Counted from the stretch's first letter, positions 1-8,800 are shown. The stretch is 55,254 bases of DNA from Bacteroidales bacterium UBA3764 (GCA_002371115.1 DFFY01000097.1:5222-60475), one strand, 5' to 3'. Numbers and translations: made by a program. The notes: generated by a model from the letters alone, not told the origin.

Positions 1-1191
1 TCCGAGCAGCAAACGGTTCGTGTACAAGTAAATACGGGCCTGCCGGTAGTGTATCTGGATACGGAAGGCGGAAAGGGCGTCCATTCCAAGACAGAGGAAG
101 TGCCGGCCAGTCTGTATATCAAGGGCACGGGTGCGTACGAAAGCTTGCAGCCGGTTTCATGCCGGGTGCGCGGGCGCGGTAATTCTACCTGGTCCTGGCC
201 CAAGAAGCCCTACCTGATAAAGCTGGACGAGAAAGCGTCCATTTTCGGCCTTCCCAAACATAAACGCTGGGTGCTGCTGGCGAACTTTTGTGATCGGACC
301 CTCATGCGAAACCTTGTGTCCATGAAGGTGTCGTCCATGACTAGCCTTGCCTGGACGCCCGGCTGCGTGCCGGTGGAACTGGTCCTGGACGGGAAGCACC
401 TTGGGAACTACCTGCTTATCGAACAGGTACGGGTGGACGGCCATCGGGTGAATGTCGGGGACGACGGCTATCTGCTGGAGTGCGACTGGCATTATGACAG
501 CCAGGTGCAGTGGCTGGATCCGCACGGGTATTACTATGGGATGAACGGAAAGGTGAACGGAATCCCGTTCGGCGTAAAGAACCCGGATCCGGACGAGATT
601 ACCTCCGAGCAGCTTTCGCTCATAAAGTCGTACATCAGCCTCACCGCCAATGCCATTTACGGGGCCGATTTCGCCCATCCGGAAACCGGCTATGCCCACT
701 ATATAGACGTGGATTCGTTTGTGGACTACTGGCTGGTGTTTGAGATTATGTGCAACCATGAACTGGGAAATCCGGGCAGCGTATTCATGAACAAGACGCG
801 GGACGGCAAGCTCATGGCCGGTCCTTGCTGGGACTTTGACTGGGGCATTCTGTCCTTCTACACATCGGCCGGCGAAACCCGGCTGGTGAACGGCAAGGCC
901 ATCTGGTACGAGCGCCTGTTCCAGGATCCGGTGTTTGCAGAAAAGGTAAAAACCCGTTTCTACGAGCTTCTTCCGCAGCTGGAAACCATTCCGGACTATA
1001 TGGACGAGTGCGAAGCGCTGCTCACAGAGAGCGCCAAGCTGAATTTCAAGCTGTGGAATCCGGCCGATGACCGCAGCCTGAACGGTGGCCAGATCATCAA
1101 CGGGGACGAAAACCTGTCCTTTCATGAAGCCGTGCAGCGCCTCAAGCACAATTACAGGAAGCACCTGCAGGTCATGCAGGCGCAGCTTTAG
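1..1191 (+). CDS. CotH kinase family protein (5' end outside window)
   Basis: The frame is open from base 1, so the true start lies upstream; the GTG at 49 is not a credible start. The protein reads as the CotH family, secreted or surface proteins with an atypical kinase fold known from spore-coat CotH and common in Bacteroidota exoproteins. Visible signatures are GRGNSTWSWPKKPY, WVLLANFCDRTLMRN, NYLLIEQV and the acidic WDFDWG near residue 265 of the visible part, which matches the metal-binding DxD region. The missing N-terminus probably holds the signal peptide and perhaps Ig-like domains. The gene converges on tsaE and their 3' ends overlap by 4 bp. The family is clear; the substrate is unknown. 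Confidence 0.85.
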   Translation, partial: SEQQTVRVQVNTGLPVVYLDTEGGKGVHSKTEEVPASLYIKGTGAYESLQPVSCRVRGRGNSTWSWPKKPYLIKLDEKASIFGLPKHKRWVLLANFCDRTLMRNLVSMKVSSMTSLAWTPGCVPVELVLDGKHLGNYLLIEQVRVDGHRVNVGDDGYLLECDWHYDSQVQWLDPHGYYYGMNGKVNGIPFGVKNPDPDEITSEQLSLIKSYISLTANAIYGADFAHPETGYAHYIDVDSFVDYWLVFEIMCNHELGNPGSVFMNKTRDGKLMAGPCWDFDWGILSFYTSAGETRLVNGKAIWYERLFQDPVFAEKVKTRFYELLPQLETIPDYMDECEALLTESAKLNFKLWNPADDRSLNGGQIINGDENLSFHEAVQRLKHNYRKHLQVMQAQL

Positions 1192-1613
1192 TCTTCCCAG
1201 GCCAGCAGGCGGCTGCCGTCCGGCTGAACGGAAATCTGAACGTGTAAGGTCTCATCTGGCAGGAGGCCTTCTACGTTTTCCGGCCATTCCATGAGGCACA
1301 GCTCCCCGGAATCCAGGTAGTCGTACAGGCCAATGTCCAGGGCCTCCGCCGGACTGTCTATCCGGTAAAAATCGAAGTGGAAAATAGGCCGTCCGCCCGT
1401 GCCCCGGTACTCGTTTACAATGGCGAAGGTGGGGGAGGAGATGGCGTCTTCCTCTACGCCCAGTACCTTGCAAAGCGCGGTGGTAAAGGTGGTTTTCCCG
1501 GCGCCCATGGGCGCGTAAAACGCCACCAGCGAATGGTCTCCCAGCAGCCCGAGGAACTCCCTCGCTGCCCGCTCCAGGTCCTGGAGCCCGGCAATCTGAA
1601 TCTGATGTGTCAT
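1188..1613 (-). CDS. tsaE: tRNA threonylcarbamoyladenosine biosynthesis ATPase TsaE
   Basis: TsaE is the P-loop ATPase that works with TsaB and TsaD to place t6A at position 37 of ANN-decoding tRNAs in the cytoplasm. The 141-residue product has the normal family length. It carries Walker A APMGAGKTTF near residues 34-43, then SSPTFAIVNEY, FHFDFYRI and CLMEWPE, all typical of TsaE. Its ATG overlaps the end of hicB by 4 bp, so it appears to be translationally coupled as the last gene of a hicA-hicB-tsaE operon. Placing a probably essential tRNA-modification gene behind a toxin-antitoxin pair is unusual. I see no separate promoter. Confidence 0.93.
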   Translation of the reverse strand: MTHQIQIAGLQDLERAAREFLGLLGDHSLVAFYAPMGAGKTTFTTALCKVLGVEEDAISSPTFAIVNEYRGTGGRPIFHFDFYRIDSPAEALDIGLYDYLDSGELCLMEWPENVEGLLPDETLHVQISVQPDGSRLLAWED

Positions 1614-1942
1614 AATACAGCAGTGGAAATTGCACGTTTGATAAAGTCGTTCAGACTGATTCCCAAATCTTTGGCTTTGAGCGTAGCGGCTTGATGTAAC
1701 TCTGCACCCATTCTGATAACGGTTTTTCCGCTAAAAGGTTTTTCGGGCACAATGTTGTTGGCTTTGCATTCCTCCAAGTAGTCATCGACAGCCTCTTCGA
1801 AATCTTTTTTGAGAGAATCCAGTGCGTTTCCTTCGTAGAGGATGAGGGTATGTTTCATCCCCAGAACCTTCCCGACTAGTTTATTGACGCTGTCGTCATA
1901 TTCAACGGAGCCAATGTACCCTTTATAGCTTAATTTTCCCAT
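1610..1942 (-). CDS. hicB: HicB family antitoxin
   Basis: The 110-residue protein has the HicB layout: an N-terminal partial RNase H-like fold (YKGYIGSVEYDDSVNKLVGKV, then EGNALDSLKKDFEEAVDDYLE) and a C-terminal ribbon-helix-helix segment (TVIRMGAELHQAATLKAKDLGISLNDFIKRAI). The first part should mask the HicA toxin and the second should bind DNA for autoregulation. The gene overlaps hicA by 13 bp upstream and tsaE by 4 bp downstream, indicating a single transcript. The toxin-first order is usual for hicAB. The family call is strong; activity is inferred. Confidence 0.9.
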   Translation of the reverse strand: MGKLSYKGYIGSVEYDDSVNKLVGKVLGMKHTLILYEGNALDSLKKDFEEAVDDYLEECKANNIVPEKPFSGKTVIRMGAELHQAATLKAKDLGISLNDFIKRAISTAVL

Positions 1943-2187
1943 ATTTTTTCCTTTTTTAAGAGGGCCTGAATTTCCTTCAAAGTTTTATATCCCACAATGT
2001 TCTGCGGGTGAGGTCTGTGCATCTTGATGAGCAAAGAGCCTTTTATAAACCCAATTCTGGAACCGGATGTCGCTCCTTTATTGGTAATAGAAAACCCCAA
2101 AGATGTCATCAAGTGTACAAGTTCTTCGAAAGTAAAGTCTTTCGGCAGTTTTTTGAACCGCTCTATCAGTTTGTCTTTCGTTGACAT
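1930..2187 (-). CDS. hicA: HicA family mRNA interferase toxin
   Basis: This small basic protein (85 residues) matches the HicA toxin family, ribosome-independent mRNA endonucleases with a dsRBD-like fold. Visible features are DFTFEELVHLMTSLGF, NKGATSGSRIGFIKG, MHRPHPQN and a C-terminal helix. The position that is the catalytic His (GSH) in many HicA proteins reads GSR, as in the TSGSR subfamily, so His57 or His60 of HRPHP may matter. A perfect promoter box, TATCTTTG, ends 2 nt before the ATG, so the message should be leaderless. The -33 element sits inside the 3' end of comM. Confidence 0.88.
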   Translation of the reverse strand: MSTKDKLIERFKKLPKDFTFEELVHLMTSLGFSITNKGATSGSRIGFIKGSLLIKMHRPHPQNIVGYKTLKEIQALLKKEKIWEN

Positions 2188-2189
2188 GG

Positions 2190-2221
2190 CAAAGATACTA
2201 AAAATGATACTATTTTACAAA
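2190..2221 (-). promoter_or_regulatory. hicAB-tsaE promoter with direct-repeat operator
   Basis: On the minus strand TTTG (2218-2221) is followed after exactly 20 nt by TATCTTTG (2190-2197), a consensus Bacteroidota promoter. Between and overlapping the boxes, the hexamer AGTATC occurs twice with 12-bp spacing (2194-2199 and 2206-2211), a reasonable operator for the ribbon-helix-helix HicB. The operator role is inferred. Confidence 0.7.
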
Positions 2222-3774
2222 TCCAGCACATTGCGACGGTCCAGGAAGCGGTAACTGGCGGCTTCGGCCAGGTGGGCGGGTTCAAGGTCGGGGGCGCCGG
2301 CCAAATCGGCAATGGTACGGGCAATCTTGATAATGCGCGTATAGGCCCGGGCGCTCAGGCCCAGCTTGTCAATAATCTGCTCCAGCAGCTCCTTGCAGGC
2401 GTCCGAGAGCGGACAGAAGCGTTCCAGCTGCTTGCTGTCCATCTCCGCATTGGTGAAAATGCCGCTCCCGGCAAAGCGCTGGCGCTGCACTTCGCGGGCC
2501 CTGAGCACCCGGGCGGCAATGGCGGCCGAGGGCTCCGCCTTCTCGCCCCGGATGAGGGCCGTGGTCTGGACCGGCCTGCAAAGCAGCTGAATGTCAATTC
2601 TGTCCATGATGGGCCCGGACAGTTTGGACAGGTAGGCCAACCGCTGGCCGGGCGTGCAGGTGCAGCGTTCGCCCTCCCCGTAGTAGCCGCAGGGACAGGG
2701 ATTGGAGGCCGCCACCAGCATGAACGAGGCGGGATATTCAATCTTGGCCTTGAGCCGGGAAATGCACACCTTCCGGTCTTCCAGCGGGGCCCGGAGCGCC
2801 TCCAGGGTGCTTTTGGGCGCCTCGCAGAACTCGTCCAGGAACAGGACGCCGCCGGTGGCCAGCGACACCTCGCCCGGCAGGATGTTCTCTCCGCTGCCGC
2901 CGCCCAGCATGGCCGCCTTGGAGGCCGATATGTGTGGCGCCCGGAACGGCCGCGTGCGTAGCAGGCCCGGCCGCCCGGTGGTGCGCCCCGCCACCGAATA
3001 CACCTTGGACGTAAGGACGCTCTCTTCCAGCGTCATGGGCGGCAGAATGCCCGCCATGGCTTTGGCAATGGAGCTTTTCCCGCTGCCCGGCGCTCCCAGA
3101 AGCAGCACGTTGTGCCCGCCGGCGCTGGCAATCTCCACCCCTCGCTTGGCGCCTTGCTGGCCAATGATATCGGCAAAATCCATAAAGGAACCGAAGGGGA
3201 GGGTGGGCTTCTCGAGGGCCCGCCGGTAGCTCTCCGTGTTCCAGATGAGCAGGTGCGAGGGGTCCTCGCGTTCCTCCAGGATGACGAGGACGTCCTCCAG
3301 CGTCCGCACGCCGAACACCTGCGTCTGCGTAAAATCGGCCGCTTCCAAGGCGCTTTCTTCCGGCAGGATGCACCCGCGGAAGCCCTGTTCCATGGCCAGT
3401 TCCACCATGGGCAGGGCGCCACTTACGGGCCGAAGGCTTCCGTCCAAACCCAATTCGCCCATAATCAGATACTTGCCCAGCCCGGGCATGGACCGCTGGT
3501 CGGAGGCGGCAATGACACCCAGGGCGATGGGCAGGTCGTACCCGCTGCCTTGCTTGTGCATGTCGGCCGGAGCCAGGTTAATCACTATTTTCTTGCCCGG
3601 AACATGGAATCCCTTGGCCTGCAGGGCCGTTACCGTGCGCAGGAGGCTCTCCTTAACGGCGGCATCGGCCAGCCCCACCAGGTGAATCCCGATGCCCAGG
3701 GTAATGTTTACTTCCACGGTAACCGGAACCGCCCGGATACCCATGCATTTGGCGCTGTGAATATAGACAATCAT
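2215..3774 (-). CDS. comM: ComM/YifB family Mg chelatase-like AAA+ ATPase
   Basis: The 519-residue protein has the YifB/ComM architecture: an N-terminal Lon-like ChlI domain (VEVNITLGIGIHLVGLAD, to about residue 190), a central AAA+ module with Walker A GAPGSGKSS near residue 228 and Walker B GVLFLDEF near residue 310, and a C-terminal Mg-chelatase domain. The Cys-rich stretch NPCPCGYYGEGERCTC is typical. ComM is a hexameric helicase that promotes branch migration during integration of transforming DNA; most Bacteroidales carry it without proven competence. It starts 3 nt after the upstream lipoprotein gene ends, so the two are probably co-transcribed. Its own 3' end contains the hicA -33 box. 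Confidence 0.93.
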   Translation of the reverse strand: MIVYIHSAKCMGIRAVPVTVEVNITLGIGIHLVGLADAAVKESLLRTVTALQAKGFHVPGKKIVINLAPADMHKQGSGYDLPIALGVIAASDQRSMPGLGKYLIMGELGLDGSLRPVSGALPMVELAMEQGFRGCILPEESALEAADFTQTQVFGVRTLEDVLVILEEREDPSHLLIWNTESYRRALEKPTLPFGSFMDFADIIGQQGAKRGVEIASAGGHNVLLLGAPGSGKSSIAKAMAGILPPMTLEESVLTSKVYSVAGRTTGRPGLLRTRPFRAPHISASKAAMLGGGSGENILPGEVSLATGGVLFLDEFCEAPKSTLEALRAPLEDRKVCISRLKAKIEYPASFMLVAASNPCPCGYYGEGERCTCTPGQRLAYLSKLSGPIMDRIDIQLLCRPVQTTALIRGEKAEPSAAIAARVLRAREVQRQRFAGSGIFTNAEMDSKQLERFCPLSDACKELLEQIIDKLGLSARAYTRIIKIARTIADLAGAPDLEPAHLAEAASYRFLDRRNVLDL

Positions 3775-3777
3775 GGT

Positions 3778-5001
3778 TTAATCAATTAGAACAGAGGTGA
3801 AATAGCCGTTGAAGCGGACGGCGACGGTATCGGTATTGTGAATGAGCATGTGCCGGTTGCCCGTGTCGGCGGTAAGCGCTACGCCCAGCGTTCCCTTCCT
3901 GAACTGCATGCATCGGGTCGATGTCAGCGTATGGCGGCCGGCGGAGACATAAACGGGCTTCTGGTCCAAATAGACCCCCTGGACGTTTCCCATGCGGTTT
4001 TCCTGGACATAGGCATACCGGTCCCCGTCCATGACCAGTTCGCGCACGGCCGGTTGCCCCAACACGCTGCACACAAGGCAGTCCGGCTCGCGGTACCAAT
4101 AGGTGAAAACGGGCCGATAACTGTATCCCTTCAGCAGCATCCGGTCTCCGACAGGCACCAGTTTACAGTTATGCAGGACCTCGCCTACCAGAAGGGTAAG
4201 GAGGAGACAGGTCTCTCCTTTGAGCAGGCACAGCGTTCCGCCGCGCTTCTCCACACGGTACACAATGCCGTCCCGGACGCGGATGTCGTACACCTGGCAG
4301 TCGGGGTTGGCAGGAATCGTCATGACATTTTGTTCCTCTTTCATGACCCGGTATTCCCAACTTACCTGGTTCTGTACCCGCACGGGCAGACTGTACGCGT
4401 AATAGATGCCGCCCGTATCCACGGAAAAGGCTCCCGTTTCCCAGTCGGCGTTGTCCGGGCCGTTGAGCACGTTGCCGCTGCCGGACGAGAAGCGCTCCTG
4501 CCCGTTTACGCGGAAGCAAATGCCGCCGCCGGGACGTTGGCCCAGGGTGTAAACCTGCTCACCGTTCACCCAAAAGCCGTTGAAGATTTCTTCGCCGGCA
4601 AAGCGGAAGCGCTCCTGTCCATTGCAGGACACCACCATCTGGCCGTTCTCGCAGCGGTCGGTCCAAAGCTGCCCCTTTACAATCCGGTGCCGGTCCGGCT
4701 CTGTCTGTCGGCTCAGGGGCATCCGGAGCAGTTCTCTCTGATTCCTGAGCAGAATCAGCTGTCCGTCTGCCGGCTCCCCGTTCCGCCAGTCCACGCTGTC
4801 GGGATAGCAGACGGCGCTTGCATACAGGTGTATGCCCTGCTCCGCCGGCCCGTCGGGATTTTCCGCCGGATGCTGCGGGACGGCCCTGCCGGAATCATAT
4901 GTCCGTCCCGAGCGGGGCGGGAGTTCAAAAAGAGGAGGCTGGCAGGAGAGTACGGCCAGCCCAAGACATACCCATCGGATCAACTTGCGCATAGCATTCA
5001 C
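3778..5001 (-). CDS. putative SPII lipoprotein of unknown function
   Basis: The 407-residue product starts with a basic, hydrophobic leader ending in AVLSCQ, a plausible lipobox (start MNAMRKL at 5001, or MRKL at 4992). The rest is rich in beta-strand patterns, with repeating motifs such as NGQERFRF, VNGEQVYTLG and VNGQERFSSG. That suggests a beta-propeller or WG-repeat-like fold exposed in the periplasm or on the surface. I do not recognise the family. It lies directly upstream of comM with a 3-nt gap, likely one transcript, although a functional link is not obvious. I find no clear TAnnTTTG box upstream. Confidence 0.6.
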   Translation of the reverse strand: MNAMRKLIRWVCLGLAVLSCQPPLFELPPRSGRTYDSGRAVPQHPAENPDGPAEQGIHLYASAVCYPDSVDWRNGEPADGQLILLRNQRELLRMPLSRQTEPDRHRIVKGQLWTDRCENGQMVVSCNGQERFRFAGEEIFNGFWVNGEQVYTLGQRPGGGICFRVNGQERFSSGSGNVLNGPDNADWETGAFSVDTGGIYYAYSLPVRVQNQVSWEYRVMKEEQNVMTIPANPDCQVYDIRVRDGIVYRVEKRGGTLCLLKGETCLLLTLLVGEVLHNCKLVPVGDRMLLKGYSYRPVFTYWYREPDCLVCSVLGQPAVRELVMDGDRYAYVQENRMGNVQGVYLDQKPVYVSAGRHTLTSTRCMQFRKGTLGVALTADTGNRHMLIHNTDTVAVRFNGYFTSVLID

Positions 5002-5080
5002 ATTTTAGTGAGCGGCAAGGTCGGAAACTCCGGGCGAAAAACCTACAATCGTAAAAAAAATAGTGTTGTTTCACATGATT

Positions 5081-5115
5081 TTTTGCTGTTTCTTACGATT
5101 TGCGATGTATCTTTG
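5081..5115 (+). promoter_or_regulatory. ispE promoter, 4 nt from ATG
   Basis: TTTTG at 5081-5085 and TATCTTTG at 5108-5115 form a Bacteroidota promoter with 22-nt spacing. The ATG at 5120 lies 4 nt after the -7 box, so transcription should begin at or next to the start codon. This also decides the start: upstream in-frame ATGs at 5063 and 5105 precede the expected transcript. Confidence 0.75.
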
Positions 5116-5119
5116 CGCT

Positions 5120-5956
5120 ATGATTTGCCATCCCAACGTCAAAATCAACCTGGGGCTGCATGTGCTCCGCCGCCGCCCGGACGGGTTCCATGACCTGGAA
5201 ACCCTCTTTGTCCCGTATCCGGCCATCAGCGATTGCCTGGAGGTCATCAGCGGGGACGACTACAGCCGTACGCTGGCCTCCCTGAAGGAGCGCTACGGCA
5301 CCCTTACGCAGGCTATTACGCCGGACGGAAAGCTCATGATAACCCTTGCCCGGAAAGAGGGAGTGGACTGGGACCCGCTCAAAGACCTCACGGCCAAGGC
5401 ATACGCCCTTCTGGCGGCCGACTATGACCTGCCGCCTATGAAGATATACCTGGAAAAACGTTCACCGGTGGGAGCCGGACTGGGTGGAGGAAGCGCCGAC
5501 GCCGCCTTTGCCCTGCGCGCCATGGCGGAACTCGCCGGCCTCACGCTGGACAATGCCGCCCTGGCCGCCTATGCCGCCCGTCTGGGCAGCGACTGCGCCT
5601 TCTTCGTGTACAACCGGCCCATGTTCGGCCGTGGCCGCGGGGAGGTGCTGGAACCTTTTTCTATCGACCTTGACCAGTACAGGCTGGAAGTGGTGGTGCC
5701 GGAAGGCATCTCCGTCTCCACGGCCCAGGCCTATCGGGGCATTGCGCCCCGCATTCCGGGAAAACCCTTGCAGGACGTGCTGCGGCAGGACATTTCCACC
5801 TGGAAGACGGACCTGAAGAACGATTTTGAACAGACGGTGTTCGCTGCGCACCCCGCCCTGGCGCAGGTGAAGGCGGCCCTCTATGAAAGCGGCGCCCTCT
5901 ATGCCGCCATGAGTGGCAGCGGGAGCGCCTGCTTTGGTATTTTCCCGAAAGAATAA
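5120..5956 (+). CDS. ispE: 4-diphosphocytidyl-2-C-methyl-D-erythritol kinase
   Basis: IspE phosphorylates CDP-methylerythritol in the non-mevalonate (MEP) isoprenoid pathway. The 278-residue protein starts MICHPNVKINLGLHVLRRRPDGFHDLET, the diagnostic N-terminus with the conserved Lys. It has the GHMP-kinase ATP loop PVGAGLGGGSADAA near residues 116-129 and the C-terminal SGSGSACFGIF. The start at 5120 was chosen because it matches the family N-terminus and lies just after the promoter box. It is a single-gene unit that converges on the EnvC-like gene with 1 bp between stops. Confidence 0.96.
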   Translation: MICHPNVKINLGLHVLRRRPDGFHDLETLFVPYPAISDCLEVISGDDYSRTLASLKERYGTLTQAITPDGKLMITLARKEGVDWDPLKDLTAKAYALLAADYDLPPMKIYLEKRSPVGAGLGGGSADAAFALRAMAELAGLTLDNAALAAYAARLGSDCAFFVYNRPMFGRGRGEVLEPFSIDLDQYRLEVVVPEGISVSTAQAYRGIAPRIPGKPLQDVLRQDISTWKTDLKNDFEQTVFAAHPALAQVKAALYESGALYAAMSGSGSACFGIFPKE

Positions 5957-5957
5957 G

Positions 5958-7166
5958 TTACTGGCGCAGCCAGTTTTCCGGATTCTGCGGCGTGGAACCG
6001 TTCCACAGTTCAAAGTGGAACAGGTCTTCTCCGCCAATGGTGTCCACCGTGCCCACTACCTGGCCGGTTGTGATTTTCTGACCCACCTTCACGTCCACGC
6101 TCCTGAGCTTGCTGTACAGGGTAAAGTAAGCGCCATGGCTCACCAGGACGCACTGGTTGTAGCCCGGCAGTACCACAATCTGTGTCACGGTGCCGTTGAA
6201 CACGGCTTTGGCCTGGGTGCCCCGTTTGACGGCCAGCGTTACGCCGTTGTTCTGCGGCAGGTCCACGTTTTGGTACACGGGGTGCTTGTGCTTGCCGAAG
6301 CGCTCCACAATGGCTCCTTCCACCGGCCAGGGCAGCCGGCCCTTGTTGCTGGCAAATTCGTTGGACAGCTTGGTGTCTATCTGGGTGGATGTGGTCTTGG
6401 AACCGGTCTTGTTGCCGCCTTTCCCGCCTTTTCCGCTCTGCTGCTGCCGGATGAGGTCGGCAATCTTGCGGTTGAGGGCCTCTTTTTGACGATTTTTTTC
6501 CTGCAGTTGCTGCTGGTACTTTTTGCGGTCTTTGGTGAGCTGGTCCACCAGCCGGTTGCGCTGGGCTTCCTCGCTTTGCAGGCTGGCGCGCTCGCTAACA
6601 ACCTTCCGGCGTATTTCTTCCTCCTGTTCCTTCAGCCCGGAAAGCCGCTCCCGTTCCACCTCCAGCTGCGCCTGGGTTTCCCGGATTTTGCGCGCCTGCT
6701 CGCTCATCTGGCCCGACAGGTTCCGCAGATAGCCAAAACGGCGCAGGCCCTGCCCCAGGGATTCGCTGGAAAGCACATACATGTACCAAAGGCGGCTGTC
6801 GCGGTTTTTGTAGGAGCCCCGGATGAGGCGGGCGTAATACAGCGAAAGGGTGTCGTCGCGTGCCTGCAGGCGGGCAATTTCTCCCTCGCAGGCCTGGATG
6901 GAGTCATTGAGCATGCGGAGTGTCTGGTCGCATCCGGCAATGAGTTTTTCCCGTGCCGATATTTTGCTGCGCAACATGGTGAGGCTGCTCATGGCCTCCG
7001 AGCTGCTCTTTGAATTCTGGGCCAGCTGGCGGTTCAGCAGGGCAATCTCCTTTTCCAGTTGCGCCCGCTGGTTCTCCAGCGTCTTCATGGTGGTCTTCTG
7101 CTTCTGGCCCATGGCGGGGATACAGCAGCAAAACACCAGCAGGAGGCTATACAGGATTTTTTTCAT
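5958..7166 (-). CDS. EnvC-like murein hydrolase activator (degenerate M23 domain)
   Basis: The product (402 residues) has a signal peptide (MKKILYSLLLVFCCCIPAMGQ), a long coiled coil from about residue 25 to 265, and a C-terminal LytM/M23 domain. Key zinc ligands look missing: the usual H-x(n)-D segment reads HKHPVYQNVDLPQNNG, and the usual HxH near the end reads YSKL followed by HFELW. That pattern fits EnvC/NlpD-type proteins, which activate amidases at the septum rather than cutting peptidoglycan themselves. The gene lies 2 nt after the TPR lipoprotein-like gene, in the same operon. The role in cell separation is inferred from family. Confidence 0.82.
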   Translation of the reverse strand: MKKILYSLLLVFCCCIPAMGQKQKTTMKTLENQRAQLEKEIALLNRQLAQNSKSSSEAMSSLTMLRSKISAREKLIAGCDQTLRMLNDSIQACEGEIARLQARDDTLSLYYARLIRGSYKNRDSRLWYMYVLSSESLGQGLRRFGYLRNLSGQMSEQARKIRETQAQLEVERERLSGLKEQEEEIRRKVVSERASLQSEEAQRNRLVDQLTKDRKKYQQQLQEKNRQKEALNRKIADLIRQQQSGKGGKGGNKTGSKTTSTQIDTKLSNEFASNKGRLPWPVEGAIVERFGKHKHPVYQNVDLPQNNGVTLAVKRGTQAKAVFNGTVTQIVVLPGYNQCVLVSHGAYFTLYSKLRSVDVKVGQKITTGQVVGTVDTIGGEDLFHFELWNGSTPQNPENWLRQ

Positions 7167-7168
7167 GG

Positions 7169-8800
7169 CTATTCGGCAGGTTCCAGGCGGGCGGCCTGTT
7201 TTCGGTAAACAGTGGCGGTATCGGCTTCTCCAAGGGCATCCAGCACGGTGGCGTAGTGCCGCAGGATAACGGCGCTTTCCTTGCCGCCGTACAGCATGGC
7301 GTGCTTGAAGAAAGGCTTGGCTTCCAGGTCTTTGCCCATCAGGTGAAGAATCCAGGCGAAGGTGTCCAGATAGGTGGCGTTGTCCGGTTCCGCCTCTACG
7401 GTTTTCTTGGACATGGTATAGGCTTTCTTCAGCTTTTTCCCTTCTATGCTCAGGTAATAGGCGTAATTGTTCAGCACGGGCGCATATTCCGGATTCAGTT
7501 TCAGTGCTTTTTCATAGGCTTTATAGGCCTGTTTGCTTTGCCCCATGGCATGGTAGGCATCGCCCATCATGGACAGGGCGCCCAGGGCGATGGTTTTGTC
7601 CTTGGCATGCCGGGAGAGGACTTCCTGGCAATTATTGACGATAGCCTCGTACTCCTTCAATTCATAGTTGGCCATGTTGGCGTAGTCCAGGAACGCCAGC
7701 TCGTCAAAGCGCCGGTAGGCCTCCATGGCACGCACCTGCAGTTCCGGCCACTCCTTCTGCAGCGAGAGGTATTGGACATAGGTAGCCGTCTGCCCCAGGC
7801 TGGCGGGGAAACGGTCCGCCGCTTCGCGGAACCACTTTCCGGCTTCCGCCTCCCGTCCGGTGCCATAGTAATAGCTTCCTGCGGTAGCCAGGACGGTGCT
7901 GTCTCCCGGGTGCATCTCCACCGTTTTCTGTACCAGGCCGTCAAAGCCGTCCCTGTGCAGTTGCAGGATTTTGGGGTCTATGGCGCGGGTAAGGTTGGTC
8001 AGGTACAGGGTTTTGCTGCTGGCGGGGATGTCTTCGGACCCAAAGAATTTGTCCAGCGTCCGGAAATAATCCGGGTAACGGCGGGTGTGCCGATACACCT
8101 CCGACATGCCCAGGATGGCGGGCATATAGCTGCTGTCGATGGCCAGGGCCTCTTCATAGTGCACCTGCGCCAGGGAATCGGCAAAATCCTGCACGTAATA
8201 GTCTCCCAGCATGGAAAGGATGGCGGGAGAGGCGTATTGCTGGTTGAAGGCCTCCAGCGTTTCCACGCCTTCCTCCTGCTTGCCCATGGCGGTGTAAATG
8301 TCAAAACGGGTGCGGGTGACCTCTTCCGAGGGGCCGCGCTGGCCTTCAATCTCGTCCAGGGTGGTGAGCGCCTTTTCGAATTCCTTCCGGCTCAGGTAAA
8401 TGTCCAGCAGTTCATATACGGCCGAATGTTTGTCCGGGAAGGCTTTTACCAGGCGCTCATACGCGGTCATGGCTTCTTCCGTGCGGTTTTGCATCAGATA
8501 CATGCGGCCCAGCAGCCGGCGGTACCAGAAGTTGGTGCTGTCCAGGGCGACGGCTTTTTTCAAAGAGGTTTCCGCAGCCTCCTGCTGCGAGGTTTGCCAC
8601 TGCGTCTGGGCCAGGTAATACCATACGGCGTCATTCTCAGGCGCCGCTACGGACAGGCTTTGCAGGATTTCCCGGGCACGCGCGGCCTGGCCGTTACCGA
8701 ATAAGGTAACCGCGTCTATCAGGTTGCTTTCCAGGGATTGGGCCAGGGCCCCCACCGGAATCAGGAGAAACAGCGCAAGCGCCAGGACAGTTCTTTTCAT
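7169..8800 (-). CDS. exported TPR-repeat protein
   Basis: The 543-residue product has a signal peptide (MKRTVLALALFLLIPVGALAQ) followed by a long series of tetratricopeptide helices, for example AVWYYLAQTQWQTSQQEAAETSLKKAVALDST and AYKAYEKALKLNPEYAPVLNNYAYYL. TPR arrays bind proteins, and in Bacteroidota such proteins are often periplasmic or outer-membrane scaffolds. The start at 8800 was preferred over the upstream in-frame ATG at 8836 because it begins the signal peptide and sits 5 nt after a promoter box. It forms an operon with the EnvC-like gene, hinting at an envelope role. No catalytic domain is visible. Confidence 0.85.
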   Translation of the reverse strand: MKRTVLALALFLLIPVGALAQSLESNLIDAVTLFGNGQAARAREILQSLSVAAPENDAVWYYLAQTQWQTSQQEAAETSLKKAVALDSTNFWYRRLLGRMYLMQNRTEEAMTAYERLVKAFPDKHSAVYELLDIYLSRKEFEKALTTLDEIEGQRGPSEEVTRTRFDIYTAMGKQEEGVETLEAFNQQYASPAILSMLGDYYVQDFADSLAQVHYEEALAIDSSYMPAILGMSEVYRHTRRYPDYFRTLDKFFGSEDIPASSKTLYLTNLTRAIDPKILQLHRDGFDGLVQKTVEMHPGDSTVLATAGSYYYGTGREAEAGKWFREAADRFPASLGQTATYVQYLSLQKEWPELQVRAMEAYRRFDELAFLDYANMANYELKEYEAIVNNCQEVLSRHAKDKTIALGALSMMGDAYHAMGQSKQAYKAYEKALKLNPEYAPVLNNYAYYLSIEGKKLKKAYTMSKKTVEAEPDNATYLDTFAWILHLMGKDLEAKPFFKHAMLYGGKESAVILRHYATVLDALGEADTATVYRKQAARLEPAE

